DNA of 64,000 bases, taken from NCBI RefSeq assembly GCF_025997855.1, contig NZ_AP026560.1:2429001-2493000 (forward strand). Direction: 5' to 3'. Positions within the stretch are counted from its first letter, which is position 1. Each line of letters opens with the position of its first letter. This DNA comes from Deinococcus aetherius (GTDB lineage: Bacteria; Deinococcota; Deinococci; Deinococcales; Deinococcaceae). A program made the position numbers and the translations under genes. The notes below the pieces were generated by a model. The model was given only the letters and a program-made list of their open reading frames with translations. It made no database searches and was not told the origin of the DNA. Of the stretch, positions 1 to 14,883 are shown piece after piece.

Positions 1-1
1 G

Positions 2-3376
<3,375 letters not shown>

Positions 3377-3480
3377 TTCCTGCCGGTTTCAGGCGGGCGG
3401 CTCTCCACGCGGGGGCCGCCCGCTTCCTCTCCCCTGCCCGCCGTCTGGGCAGCCCCCCGGGCCAAACCTGACGGCGACGC

Positions 3481-3492
3481 TACATTCCCCCC
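3481..3492 (+). promoter_or_regulatory. Leaderless promoter of aroC
   Basis: TACATT at 3481-3486 lies 6 bases before the aroC ATG with no ribosome binding site between. This is the leaderless layout known in Deinococcus. No clear -35 was seen. Confidence 0.6.
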
Positions 3493-4641
<1,149 letters not shown>

Positions 4642-4774
4642 GGAGCCCGGTGTCGTCGCCGCTGGCGGAGCGAGTGGAGGCGGGCCTGGAAGCGTACCTT
4701 GCGCACCCGGAACCTCCCGAGGACGTGGCCCATGGGCAGAGTGTGGCGGTCACGCTCAGAGGCGGGCTTTCCAC

Positions 4775-4787
4775 TAGACTGTCCCCC
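4775..4787 (+). promoter_or_regulatory. Leaderless promoter of aroK
   Basis: TAGACT at 4775-4780 is followed by 7 bases and then the ATG at 4788. It supports a start 46 codons downstream of the first in-frame GTG. Confidence 0.6.
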
Positions 4788-6415
<1,628 letters not shown>

Positions 6416-6417
<2 letters not shown>

Positions 6418-6476
6418 TGGTCCGTGGTGAGTGGAAAAGACGCGGCCCACGGACCACTCATCACTTCCCACTCACC
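6416..6476 (+). repeat. Interleaved inverted repeats between aroB and aroQ
   Basis: Two pairs of complementary words are interleaved in the order A-B-A'-B'. A is AGTGGTCCGTGG at 6416-6427 and A' is CCACGGACCACT at 6447-6458. B is GGTGAGTGG at 6426-6434 and B' is CCACTCACC at 6468-6476. The order would permit a pseudoknot or two alternative hairpins. There is no T-run, so it is not a standard terminator. Confidence 0.5.
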
Positions 6477-6480
6477 CTGT

Positions 6481-6492
6481 TACGCTTCCCCC
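6481..6492 (+). promoter_or_regulatory. Leaderless promoter of aroQ
   Basis: TACGCT at 6481-6486 lies 6 bases before the ATG at 6493. It decides the start of aroQ against an upstream GTG at 6424. Confidence 0.6.
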
Positions 6493-6924
6493 ATGCTGCT
6501 CGTCCTGAACGGCCCCAACCTCAACCGCCTCGGCCTGCGGGAGCCGGGCGTGTACGGCTCGCAGACGCTCGAAGACCTCGAACGCCTGTGCGAGGGGTGG
6601 GGGGCGGAACTCAGCGTCACCGTCACCTGCCGCCAGAGCAACTTCGAGGGCCAACTGCTCGAATGGGTCCACGAGGCGCAGGAGCAGGGCTTTGCGGGCA
6701 TCGTGATCAATCCCGGCGCCCTCACCCACTATTCCTACGCGCTGCGCGACGCCATCGCCGGGCAGCCCCTCCCCGTGGTCGAGGTCCACATCAGCAACGT
6801 GGACGCGCGGGAGGAGTTCCGGCACAGGTCGGTCACCGCCGCCGTGTGCCGGGGCAAGATCAGCGGCCTGGGCTTTCTGGGCTACCGCCTGGCGATGGAG
6901 GCCCTGACGGAGGGCGGCACGTGA
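6493..6924 (+). CDS. aroQ: Type II 3-dehydroquinate dehydratase
   Basis: Dehydrates 3-dehydroquinate to 3-dehydroshikimate. The 143-residue protein has the normal size of the dodecameric type II enzyme. It begins with the signature LNGPNLNRLGLREPGVYG, which holds the catalytic Arg and Tyr. It continues with RQSNFEGQLLEWVHEA, the INPGALTHYSYALRDAI active-site block, and VEVHISN with the conserved His. The ORF can be extended upstream to 6424, but that segment lies over the interleaved repeat and does not resemble the family. The stop codon overlaps the next start (GTGA), so the esterase gene is probably co-translated. Confidence 0.95.
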   Translation: MLLVLNGPNLNRLGLREPGVYGSQTLEDLERLCEGWGAELSVTVTCRQSNFEGQLLEWVHEAQEQGFAGIVINPGALTHYSYALRDAIAGQPLPVVEVHISNVDAREEFRHRSVTAAVCRGKISGLGFLGYRLAMEALTEGGT

Positions 6925-7739
6925 GCTGGCGCCCCTACGCGGCGAGGCCGGACAGCACGGTCACAGGCACCCTGCTCCAGTGGGAGGGGGTAGGCGACGC
7001 GAACCACGCCCCGCGCACCCTGCTCGCCTGGCTGCCGCCCTCTTACGACACAGACCCGAACCGCCGCTACCCGGTCGTCTACTTCCACGACGGCCAGAAC
7101 GTCTTCGACGCGGCCACGAGCAACAGCGGCGAGTGGGGGGCGGACGAGACGTTGACCGAGTTGGCGGCGCGGGGAGTGGAGGCCATCGCGGTCGGCATTC
7201 CCCACGGCGGCGAGCGGAGATTCCACGAGTACAGCGCGTCGCCCAACCCGGAGTTGACAGGCACGGCGGACGGGGGCGGTGCGGACGACTACGTCACCTT
7301 TCTGGTGGGTACGGTCAAACCGGCTGTGGACGGCCACTTCCGCACTCTTCCCGGCCCGGGCAGCACGGTCGTCATCGGTTCCAGCATGGGGGGTCTGGTC
7401 AGCCTGCACGCCCTGCTCACCCGCCCGGACGTGTTTGGGCACGCCGGGGTGATGAGTCCGGCGTTCTGGACTGCGCCCGCCCAGTCCTTTACTCGCGTCC
7501 AGACCAGCCCCACCCCAACCGGGCGCATCTGGCTCGACATCGGCGGCCGGGAGGGCCCCGAAGAGCCCGAGCTGATGCGTGCCTACTGGCGAGACGCCCA
7601 CGCCATGCGCGACCTGCTGCTCGAAAAGGGCATGGGCGAGCAGTTATGCTTCGTGGCCGAGCCGGAGGGCATCCACCACGAGAGCGCGTGGGCGCGGCGG
7701 TTGCTGGGGGCGCTGGAGTTTTTGCTTGGAGACGGGTGA
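6921..7739 (+). CDS. Putative esterase (esterase D / Fes-type alpha/beta hydrolase)
   Basis: Alpha/beta hydrolase of the putative-esterase family, which includes esterase D and enterochelin esterase. The 272-residue protein from the GTG at 6921 shows a beta-strand/oxyanion block YPVVYFHDGQNVFD at about 50-63 and the nucleophile elbow GSSMGG at 153-158 (Ser155). A histidine near the C-terminus (GIHHESAW) would complete the triad. No signal peptide is seen, so it is likely cytoplasmic. The GTG start overlaps the aroQ stop by 4 bases. The longer ORF starting at 6417 reads through aroQ in another frame and is not a real N-terminus. The substrate cannot be told from sequence; the link to aromatic synthesis may only be transcriptional. 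Confidence 0.85.
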   Translation: MSWRPYAARPDSTVTGTLLQWEGVGDANHAPRTLLAWLPPSYDTDPNRRYPVVYFHDGQNVFDAATSNSGEWGADETLTELAARGVEAIAVGIPHGGERRFHEYSASPNPELTGTADGGGADDYVTFLVGTVKPAVDGHFRTLPGPGSTVVIGSSMGGLVSLHALLTRPDVFGHAGVMSPAFWTAPAQSFTRVQTSPTPTGRIWLDIGGREGPEEPELMRAYWRDAHAMRDLLLEKGMGEQLCFVAEPEGIHHESAWARRLLGALEFLLGDG

Positions 7740-7740
7740 G

Positions 7741-8322
7741 ATGGCGAGTGGACTGAGCAACAAATTGACAGGGCAGATCGGCGAGTTTCTGGTTTGCGCT
7801 GAACTTGGGAGACAGCTTGATCTGGTAGCCACCCCCTTCGCTGGAAACGTGCCTGCCTTCGACCTGCTGGTGGCGGACGAACAGTGCCGTTGCATCCCCG
7901 TCCAGGTCAAGGCGGCGAGAGGACCCCAATGGTTGTCTCCTGCAAACAACTGGATCAATCTGGAGGTTGTCGGCAACAGGCAGGTGGACCACGGCGACCG
8001 GAAGCTCGACCACCCGAACTTGATCTACGTCTTCGTCGCCATCGCGGGTAAGAACGCCGCAGAAACGGAGGACGCGAAAGATCGTTTTTTTGTCCTCACC
8101 CAACAGGACGTGCAGAACATCATGGCCCCGGCGTATCGGGCCTACATGGAAGAGCGCAAGGAACCCTGGCGTCGTCCTCGCAACCCTGCCTCTTTCGACG
8201 CGCGCCTGAATGCCTCGCAGTTGCAGGAGGGAGGTTTTGAGGACAACTGGGACCTCGTTCGGCGCCAGCTTGAGGCGCAGACTTCACCCTCACTGCCCTT
8301 GCCCCCCTCCCCCCTGCCCTGA
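7741..8322 (+). CDS. Hypothetical protein with PD-(D/E)XK nuclease-like motif
   Basis: I do not recognise a named family. The 193-residue protein begins one base after the esterase stop, so it is probably coupled to it. Residues 10-60 show the pattern E15 (GQIGEFLVCAEL), D41 (VPAFDLLVAD) and Q-V-K57 (PVQVKAA). Helix-E then beta-D then Q-x-K is the spacing expected of PD-(D/E)XK nucleases and of DUF4365-like or restriction-associated proteins. The rest is charged, with a Trp-rich middle, and the C-terminus is Pro/Ser/Leu-rich. Base composition is visibly lower in GC than its neighbours, which could mean later acquisition. DNA cleavage activity is inference only. Confidence 0.7.
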   Translation: MASGLSNKLTGQIGEFLVCAELGRQLDLVATPFAGNVPAFDLLVADEQCRCIPVQVKAARGPQWLSPANNWINLEVVGNRQVDHGDRKLDHPNLIYVFVAIAGKNAAETEDAKDRFFVLTQQDVQNIMAPAYRAYMEERKEPWRRPRNPASFDARLNASQLQEGGFEDNWDLVRRQLEAQTSPSLPLPPSPLP

Positions 8323-8450
8323 TACACTCGCTAACGGTGTTTCGCGCTTGGTAGGGCCGGAACGTTCGGGAGGCTCCCGGAGGCGCACGCAGACCTTTCC
8401 CCCGAGGTGCGGGGCGCACTCGCAGCCAAATTCCCCCCACGAGGCAAGAC
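8299..8450 (+). promoter_or_regulatory. rplM-rpsI promoter and leader
   Basis: TTGCCC at 8299-8304 and TACACT at 8323-8328 (18-base spacer) make a plausible promoter. A leader of roughly 115 bases follows, containing a CGGGA-GGC-TCCCG hairpin near 8369-8381. A weak GAGG precedes the GTG start. A long leader before ribosomal protein genes may serve autoregulation. Confidence 0.5.
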
Positions 8451-8876
<426 letters not shown>

Positions 8877-8878
8877 CC

Positions 8879-9271
<393 letters not shown>

Positions 9272-9289
9272 ACAAGCGCGGCCAGCAAG

Positions 9290-9323
9290 AACTCCCTTCC
9301 AGGTTGGAAGGGAGTTTTCTTTT
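9290..9323 (+). terminator. Intrinsic terminator of rplM-rpsI
   Basis: A perfect 11-base-pair stem (AACTCCCTTCC at 9290-9300 with GGAAGGGAGTT at 9306-9316) encloses loop AGGTT and is followed by TTCTTTT. Confidence 0.93.
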
Positions 9324-9430
9324 GCCGGACGAGCTGGGATGTGCCGCCAGCCTTCATCGAACCTTCATTCTTTTGGAGAGGCGGACATCTGCGGGGGTGG
9401 ACGCTTCCCCAGCCTCTACGCTGTGAGGAT

Positions 9431-10201
9431 ATGCAAAAGCTCAAACGGTCTGCCCTCGGCACCCTCCTTCTCGGCGGCCTGATGACGGCCTGCACCAACA
9501 CGGTCACCCCGACGGCGACTCCGACGGCGATCAACGGCACGGTCGGCGGCTGGACGGGCGGGGCGGGTACGGTCAGCCTTCAGGAGGGCTCCAAGCTGCT
9601 CAGCAGCGCGGCGCTGAACAGCAACGGGACTTTCCAGCTGGCACTTCCGGCCGCGTCGGCGGTCACGCCGTATCTGACTTCGATCAGCAGCGTCACCTTC
9701 GAGGAGACGGGGTGCAAGGGGAGCCTGACCGTCAGCGATCAAAGTGCGCGGGCCTACGCCGTGGCGAGTCTGACGGCAACGGCGGGCGGCAACAGCCAGA
9801 CCATCCTGCCCGTGAGCTACGCCCAGTCCTCGACCCCCACCCAGGTCAGCGCAACCGCCGAGGCCCGATTCTGGGTCTATGCCGACCGCGACGTGAACCT
9901 GAGCGGCAGCCTGAACTGCACCTCCACACAACCCGGCGTGACGTTCGACGGGAAGCTGACGGCGAACGCCCGCCTGCACACCGGCTGGAACATCCTGAAG
10001 GCCAGCGCAGCCCTCACGTCCAACCCCCAGGGCACCAGCAGCAGTCTGACCCTCACCCTGGAAAATACGCCCGACAGCGCCTCGTTCTGGATCAGCGAGG
10101 GCCAGGGCGCCCTCCCCGGTATCGGCAGCATTGGCAATAGCGCCAGTGATCAGGCCACGCTGCTCGACCGGCTGGCCAAGATGGTGCCGTTCCAGAAGTA
10201 G
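9431..10201 (+). CDS. Secreted lipoprotein of unknown function
   Basis: Unrecognised family. The 256-residue protein starts with a lipoprotein signal peptide (MQKLKRSALGTLLLGGLMTAC), the lipobox being LMTAC, followed by a Thr/Pro-rich linker. The remainder is rich in Ser, Thr, Ala and Gly with alternating beta-strand-like stretches, as in surface beta-sandwich domains. Two further Cys (GCKG and NCTS) may form a disulfide. A GAGG element precedes the ATG and TACGCT lies 8 bases upstream at 9417-9422, so a very short leader is likely. The ORF could extend to 9341 but that would bury the signal peptide. Probably a periplasmic or cell-surface anchored protein. Confidence 0.75.
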   Translation: MQKLKRSALGTLLLGGLMTACTNTVTPTATPTAINGTVGGWTGGAGTVSLQEGSKLLSSAALNSNGTFQLALPAASAVTPYLTSISSVTFEETGCKGSLTVSDQSARAYAVASLTATAGGNSQTILPVSYAQSSTPTQVSATAEARFWVYADRDVNLSGSLNCTSTQPGVTFDGKLTANARLHTGWNILKASAALTSNPQGTSSSLTLTLENTPDSASFWISEGQGALPGIGSIGNSASDQATLLDRLAKMVPFQK

Positions 10202-10220
10202 GGCCAGAACTCCATTGCCG

Positions 10221-10264
10221 ACAGGGCCGCCGCATTCCAACACCAGGAAATGCGGCGGCCCTGT
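10221..10264. terminator. Hairpin between convergent genes
   Basis: A 16-base-pair perfect stem (ACAGGGCCGCCGCATT at 10221-10236 with its complement at 10249-10264) lies between the lipoprotein gene and the convergent NfeD gene. No T-run is present on either side, so termination is likely but not of the standard form. Confidence 0.6.
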
Positions 10265-10279
10265 CTCGGTGCCCTGCCC

Positions 10280-10744
10280 TCAGCCCCGCCGATCCGCCGC
10301 CTCCACCTCCAGCGTCGTCCCCTCCGCGCCCACGACCAGCACCCGGCTCCCGGTGGGGAGGTCGGGCCCGGTCGCGCGCCATTCGCTGTCCCCGACCCGG
10401 ACACGGCCCACGCCGTTCACGATGGGGGCAGTGACGGTCACAGTGCGCCCCAGGAAGCGCGCCGACCCGACGTTGAGGGCGTCACCCGCCTCGCTGCCCC
10501 CCGGGAGGCGGCTGACATAGCGGCGCCCGATCAAGAAGGCGGCCACGCTGAGCGCCGCGAAGAGCAGGAGTTGCAGGGCGACGGGCAGCGGGAGCACGAA
10601 GACGACGAGACCCAGCGTGAAGGCGGCGAGGGCCAGCCACACGAAGAGCACGCCCGGCGCCAGGAGTTCCAGCAGAAGCAGTAGGGCGCCCAGCACCCAC
10701 CAGTGCCAGGGCTCTACCCGGGCCAGGCTGGGCAGCCAGTCCAC
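10280..10744 (-). CDS. NfeD-like membrane protein
   Basis: Short (NfeD1b-type) NfeD protein that partners SPFH/stomatin-family proteins in membrane microdomains. The 154-residue protein has two or three membrane helices in the first 75 residues (ALLLLLELLAPGVLFVWLAL, VLPLPVALQLLLFAALS). A C-terminal OB-fold follows (GRTVTVTAPIVNGVGRVRVGDSEW ... GTTLEVEAA). It starts with GTG two bases after the SPFH stop, with GGAGGT 7 bases upstream, so it is the second gene of a two-gene operon. The NfeD/SPFH pairing is widely conserved. Its exact role (membrane quality control, proteolysis) is not established for this lineage. Confidence 0.88.
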   Translation of the reverse strand: MDWLPSLARVEPWHWWVLGALLLLLELLAPGVLFVWLALAAFTLGLVVFVLPLPVALQLLLFAALSVAAFLIGRRYVSRLPGGSEAGDALNVGSARFLGRTVTVTAPIVNGVGRVRVGDSEWRATGPDLPTGSRVLVVGAEGTTLEVEAADRRG

Positions 10745-10746
10745 CG

Positions 10747-11721
10747 TCAGGACCTCCGGGGGCCGCTCAGGACCGGGCTCTCGATCTTGCCGAGGCTATT
10801 CATGCTGTTTCCGGGGCTGAAGGCCTCACGTGCCACCTCCGCGATGCCCTGAAGGCTGCCGAGGATGCTCGTGGCCTCGACGGGCAGGATCAGCGTCTTC
10901 TGGTTGGGGGCGGTGGCGATCTCCTTGAGCGCGTCCACGTACCGCTGAGCGATGAAGTAGTTGATGGCCTGGACATTGCCCGCCGCGATGGCCTCGCTGA
11001 CCATGCGGGTCGCCTCCGCTTCGGCCTGGGCACTGCGCTCACGGGCCTCGGCCTCCAGGAAGGCAGCCTGGCGGCGGCCCTCGGCGTTCAGGATCTCGGC
11101 CTGCTTTTCGCCCTCGGCCTTGAGGATGGCGGCTTGCCGGAAGCCCTCGGCGTCGAGGATGTTGGCCCGCTTCTCGCGCTCGGCCTTCATCTGGCGGGCC
11201 ATGCTCGCCACCAGATCGGCGGGCGGGCGGATGTCCTTGACCTCGATGCGGGTGGCCTTGACCCCCCACGGCTCGGTCGCCTCGTCCACCACCATCAGCA
11301 GGCGGGCGTTGATCTGGTCGCGGTTGGAGAGCAGCTCGTCGAGGTCCATGCTGCCCATCACCGTGCGGATGTTCGTCATGGTGAGGTTGAGGGTCGCCTG
11401 CTCCAGATTACGGACCTCGTAGCTCGCCTTCGCGGCGTCGAGGACCTGATAGAACACCACGCCGTCCACGGTGACGAGGGCGTTGTCCTTGGTGATGACC
11501 TCCTGCGAGGGCACGTCGAGGACCTGCTCCATCATGTTGACCCGGCGGCCCACCCGGTCGATGTAGGGGATGATCAGGTTGAGGCCCGGCTTGAGGGTGC
11601 GCTGGAATTTGCCGAACCGTTCCTGGGTCCACTCGAAGCCCTGCGGCACGCTCTTGACGCCCGCGAGCAGGGTCACGATGACGAGCAGCACGAGCACGCT
11701 GACGAGGATGAGTACGCCCAT
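10747..11721 (-). CDS. SPFH/band 7 protein, QmcA/stomatin type
   Basis: Membrane-anchored scaffold of the SPFH superfamily. The 324-residue protein has one N-terminal membrane helix ([19 protein letters not shown]). A band 7 domain lies at about residues 25-200, with [22 protein letters not shown] and [15 protein letters not shown] long Ala/Glu/Arg-rich helix at about 185-255, with repeated ILxAEG units, is the oligomerising coiled coil. AGGAGG lies 9 bases before the ATG. It is in an operon with the NfeD gene. The family is linked to quality control of membrane proteins through FtsH or HflKC-like complexes; that role is inferred here from family membership. Confidence 0.92.
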   Translation of the reverse strand: MGVLILVSVLVLLVIVTLLAGVKSVPQGFEWTQERFGKFQRTLKPGLNLIIPYIDRVGRRVNMMEQVLDVPSQEVITKDNALVTVDGVVFYQVLDAAKASYEVRNLEQATLNLTMTNIRTVMGSMDLDELLSNRDQINARLLMVVDEATEPWGVKATRIEVKDIRPPADLVASMARQMKAEREKRANILDAEGFRQAAILKAEGEKQAEILNAEGRRQAAFLEAEARERSAQAEAEATRMVSEAIAAGNVQAINYFIAQRYVDALKEIATAPNQKTLILPVEATSILGSLQGIAEVAREAFSPGNSMNSLGKIESPVLSGPRRS

Positions 11722-11776
11722 AGGTTGTCGCCTCCTGTCTTCCCTTACGCGGGGGCGGGGGCCCGGGTTCCCGCTC

Positions 11777-11790
11777 TACACTCGGCGGCG
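11777..11790 (+). promoter_or_regulatory. Probable promoter of the double ABC ATPase
   Basis: TACACT at 11777-11782 lies 8 bases before the ATG, slightly longer than the usual leaderless spacing. No -35 is evident. Confidence 0.45.
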
Positions 11791-13203
11791 ATGACGGGAC
11801 CGCTGGTGGAACTCAGGGACGTGACGGTCCGGGCGGGCGGGCGAACGCTGCTGGAGGGGGTGACGTTGTGCCTGCAACCTGGAGAGGCCCTGCGGCTCAG
11901 TGGGCCGAACGGTGGCGGCAAGACCACGCTGCTGCGGCTGCTGGCGGGCGAGGTTGCCCCGGTGAGTGGGGAACGCGTCTACCGGCTGGGGGGTGAAACG
12001 CGGCGGTCGGCGGTCCAGGCGAGAAGAACCCTCTCCGTCGTCGGCCCGGACGCCGAGGCCTTCTACCTCACCCGCGAGTGGGCCCAGACCGTGCACGACG
12101 TGCTCCTGGCGGGCTTCGAGGGGGACGCGCTGCGGCTGTGGGAGGCCACGCCCGAAGCCTCGGCACGACTGGAGGAAGTCACGTTGTTGACGGGGGTTGA
12201 ATCCTTCATGAGCCGCGACTTCCGCACCCTCAGCCACGGGCAGCGGCGGCGGGTGGTCCTGGCCCGTGCCCTGATGCCGCGCCCCGAGGCCATGCTCCTC
12301 GACGAATTCACCGACGGGCTGAGCGGGAAGGCGAGAGCGGAACTGGGCCGCGTGCTGGTGAGGGTGCATGAGGTAGGCGTCGCCGTCGTGCTCGCCACGC
12401 ATCGGCCGGAGGAGGCGCCTCCCCTCCCCTGGCGGACGCTGCATGTCAGTGGAGGAAGGGTGACGGCGGAGGGGGGGGCTCAGTCCGAAACGGACGAGGC
12501 CACGCACCTTCCTCCTCCCCCCGGCTCCGGCGACCTCGTGCGGCTGCGGGACGCGCGGGTCTACCGCAACGGCCACCTCGCCCTCGGCCCGCTCGACTGG
12601 ACGTGGGAGGCGGGGCAGCACTGGCTCGTCACTGGAGAGAACGGCAGCGGCAAGAGCACCCTCGCCCGCCTGATCGCCGGGGAGTTCCACCCGGCGCTGG
12701 GCGGCACGGTGGAGCGGCCCTACCTCGCCCGCGACCTGCTGACGGCCCGGCGGCGCACGATAGGGCTGGTGAGCGCCGAGGTCGGCATCCGGCAGCGCCG
12801 CGAGTGGACGGGGCGGGACGTGATCGGAAGCGCGTGGGGCGGGACGGAGGGCTTCGCTCCCGACCTCACGCCGGAGCAGGCCGGGCGGGTGGACACCCTC
12901 GCCGCGCACCTCGGCGTCACCGACCTCCTCACCCGCAATGCCGAGACGCTCTCGCAGGGGCAACTGCGGCGCCTGCTCCTTGCCCGCTCGGTTGCACACT
13001 CTCCCCGCCTCCTGATCCTCGACGAGGGGCTGGACTTTCTGGACGTGGGGGCACGCGCCGCCTTTCTCACGCTGCTGCCGGGGCTCGCCCGGAACGGCAC
13101 GCACGTTATGGTGATCGCGCACCGCCCTGCGGACGCGCCGCCCGGCCTGACCCACCACCTTCACCTCGACGGCGGGCGGAAGGTGTTCAGCCGTCCCCTC
13201 TAA
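11791..13203 (+). CDS. Double ATP-binding-cassette protein, ModF-like
   Basis: Two fused ABC ATPase domains without membrane segments, 470 residues. Domain 1 has Walker A GPNGGGKTT at 38-46, signature LSHGQRRR and Walker B AMLLDEF. Domain 2 has Walker A GENGSGKST at about 285, signature LSQGQLRR and Walker B LLILDEG. This layout and length resemble ModF/PhrA, an ATPase pair linked to molybdate systems, but no molybdate genes lie nearby, so that role is uncertain. The 3' end overlaps the convergent HAD gene by 17 bases. The open frame reaches back to 11134 only because it runs antisense through the SPFH gene; the ATG at 11791 fits the start of domain 1. Confidence 0.85.
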   Translation: MTGPLVELRDVTVRAGGRTLLEGVTLCLQPGEALRLSGPNGGGKTTLLRLLAGEVAPVSGERVYRLGGETRRSAVQARRTLSVVGPDAEAFYLTREWAQTVHDVLLAGFEGDALRLWEATPEASARLEEVTLLTGVESFMSRDFRTLSHGQRRRVVLARALMPRPEAMLLDEFTDGLSGKARAELGRVLVRVHEVGVAVVLATHRPEEAPPLPWRTLHVSGGRVTAEGGAQSETDEATHLPPPPGSGDLVRLRDARVYRNGHLALGPLDWTWEAGQHWLVTGENGSGKSTLARLIAGEFHPALGGTVERPYLARDLLTARRRTIGLVSAEVGIRQRREWTGRDVIGSAWGGTEGFAPDLTPEQAGRVDTLAAHLGVTDLLTRNAETLSQGQLRRLLLARSVAHSPRLLILDEGLDFLDVGARAAFLTLLPGLARNGTHVMVIAHRPADAPPGLTHHLHLDGGRKVFSRPL

Positions 13204-14020
13204 CCTGCTGGGGTTCCGAGGTCTTCTCTAACCGGTCGGCCAGCGCGTCGAGGAATGTTCCCAGCGCCTCGGGGGAGGCCACCCGCGCGTGGGCGTGGCG
13301 GGCGAGGAGGGGCAGGCTGCCGAGCTGCACGGCGTACCCGGCGAGTTCGAGCATCGCCTCGTCGTTGTCGCTGTCCCCGAAGGCAACCGTGCGCTCCAGG
13401 GGGATGTCCAGCGCCCCCGCGATCAGGGTCAGGGCCGCCCCCTTGTGCGCGCCGACCGGGGTGACGGTCAGGAAGTGGTCGTAGGGGGGCTGGGCGCCCG
13501 TGAGCACGAGGCTGGGGTGTTTGTCCCGCAGGCGGGCGGCGAAGTCCCTCACGCCGGGGTGGTAGAAGCCGACCTTGAGCACGCCGTCGGTCGGAGCCTC
13601 GGCAAGCGGGCGCCAGGAGCGGAGTTGCATCCACGGCTCGGGCTCGCGGCCCGGCGGGAGGTCGATATACAGGGTGTCCGGCGTGAAGACGACGACGCGG
13701 GCGTCCTCCAGCTCATGCGCGAGCACCGCCTCCAGCTCGACGGGGGTGAAACGGGCCTCGGCGCGGAGTTCACCGCCGATCTCGATGCGCCCGCCGTTGT
13801 TGGAGGCGATGGCGTCGGGCTGCACGGCGTCGCGCACGGGGCGAGGGGCGGTGTCGCGGCCGGTGATGATCGCCACCCTCGCGCCCAGTTCCCGCAGCCG
13901 CGCCAGGGCGTCCACGCTCGCGGGGGGCACCTCGCGGCCCTGGTCGGGGATCAGGGTGCCGTCGAGGTCGAAGGCGAGGAGGAGCGGCAATTCGGCGGGG
14001 AGGAGGCGGGGCGTGGTCAC
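13187..14020 (-). CDS. HAD-superfamily (Cof-type) phosphatase
   Basis: Haloacid-dehalogenase phosphatase of the Cof/YidA class, acting on sugar phosphates or similar small phosphates. In the 277-residue protein the motifs are DLDGTLI (nucleophile and acid Asp) at about residues 18-24, IITGRD (motif II), a Lys in VGAHKGAAL (motif III), and GDSDNDEAML (motif IV). The C2-type cap lies between motifs II and III. The start is GTG, 7 bases after a TAGGCT box. The last 17 bases overlap the convergent ABC gene, so transcription from both sides would collide here. The substrate is not predictable. Confidence 0.9.
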   Translation of the reverse strand: MTTPRLLPAELPLLLAFDLDGTLIPDQGREVPPASVDALARLRELGARVAIITGRDTAPRPVRDAVQPDAIASNNGGRIEIGGELRAEARFTPVELEAVLAHELEDARVVVFTPDTLYIDLPPGREPEPWMQLRSWRPLAEAPTDGVLKVGFYHPGVRDFAARLRDKHPSLVLTGAQPPYDHFLTVTPVGAHKGAALTLIAGALDIPLERTVAFGDSDNDEAMLELAGYAVQLGSLPLLARHAHARVASPEALGTFLDALADRLEKTSEPQQVRGDG

Positions 14021-14033
14021 GCGGGGCAGCCTA
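14021..14033 (-). promoter_or_regulatory. Leaderless promoter of the HAD gene
   Basis: On the minus strand TAGGCT (14033-14028) lies 7 bases before a GTG start at 14020, with no ribosome binding site. Confidence 0.55.
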
Positions 14034-14094
14034 GCAAGCCTTTCCCGTGAGGGAACGTGAGGGAGGGGCGAAGGCTGAGGTCAAAGAAAGAGGC

Positions 14095-14123
14095 CAAAGA
14101 AAACCGCCCACCGTCGCGGGCGG
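14095..14123 (-). terminator. Intrinsic terminator of rplS
   Basis: On the minus strand CCGCCC (14123-14118) pairs with GGGCGG (14109-14104) and is followed by TTTTCTTT. It lies just after the rplS stop. Confidence 0.8.
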
Positions 14124-14145
14124 GCGGGCAGAGACGGGGATGAGC

Positions 14146-14631
<486 letters not shown>

Positions 14632-14767
14632 CTTGTTCTCCTTCGCCAGCGGACCGCCCCACAGTCCCGGCTCGACCGGGCAGAGACGTTCTTGGCCTGA
14701 TGTGCGGCTCCCGCACTGCGGCGGGGCGAACCTGGGGAGTATAGCCGCCCTGGCGCCCGGACCTCAA
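14632..14767 (-). promoter_or_regulatory. rplS promoter and structured leader
   Basis: On the minus strand TTGAGG (14767-14762), an 18-base spacer and TATACT (14743-14738) form the best canonical promoter in the window. A leader of about 100 bases follows, holding a GCAGTGCGGG-type hairpin and a CCCGG-TCGAG-CCGGG hairpin (14679-14665), before an AAGGAGA ribosome binding site. Confidence 0.7.
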
Positions 14768-14883
14768 GGGGCACGCCCCGGCGGCTTTACCCTGCCCTTA
14801 TCCAATCACGGCAGAGCCTGAGTTTCCCCGCTCCTGGACCTGTCTGCCCCAGATCACTTTTCTCACGATGTGGCGCAGGCAAC

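Noticed and set aside
11134..11790. Upstream extension of the double ABC ATPase
   Set aside because: This part of the frame is antisense to the SPFH gene. The first ATPase domain begins at the ATG at 11791.
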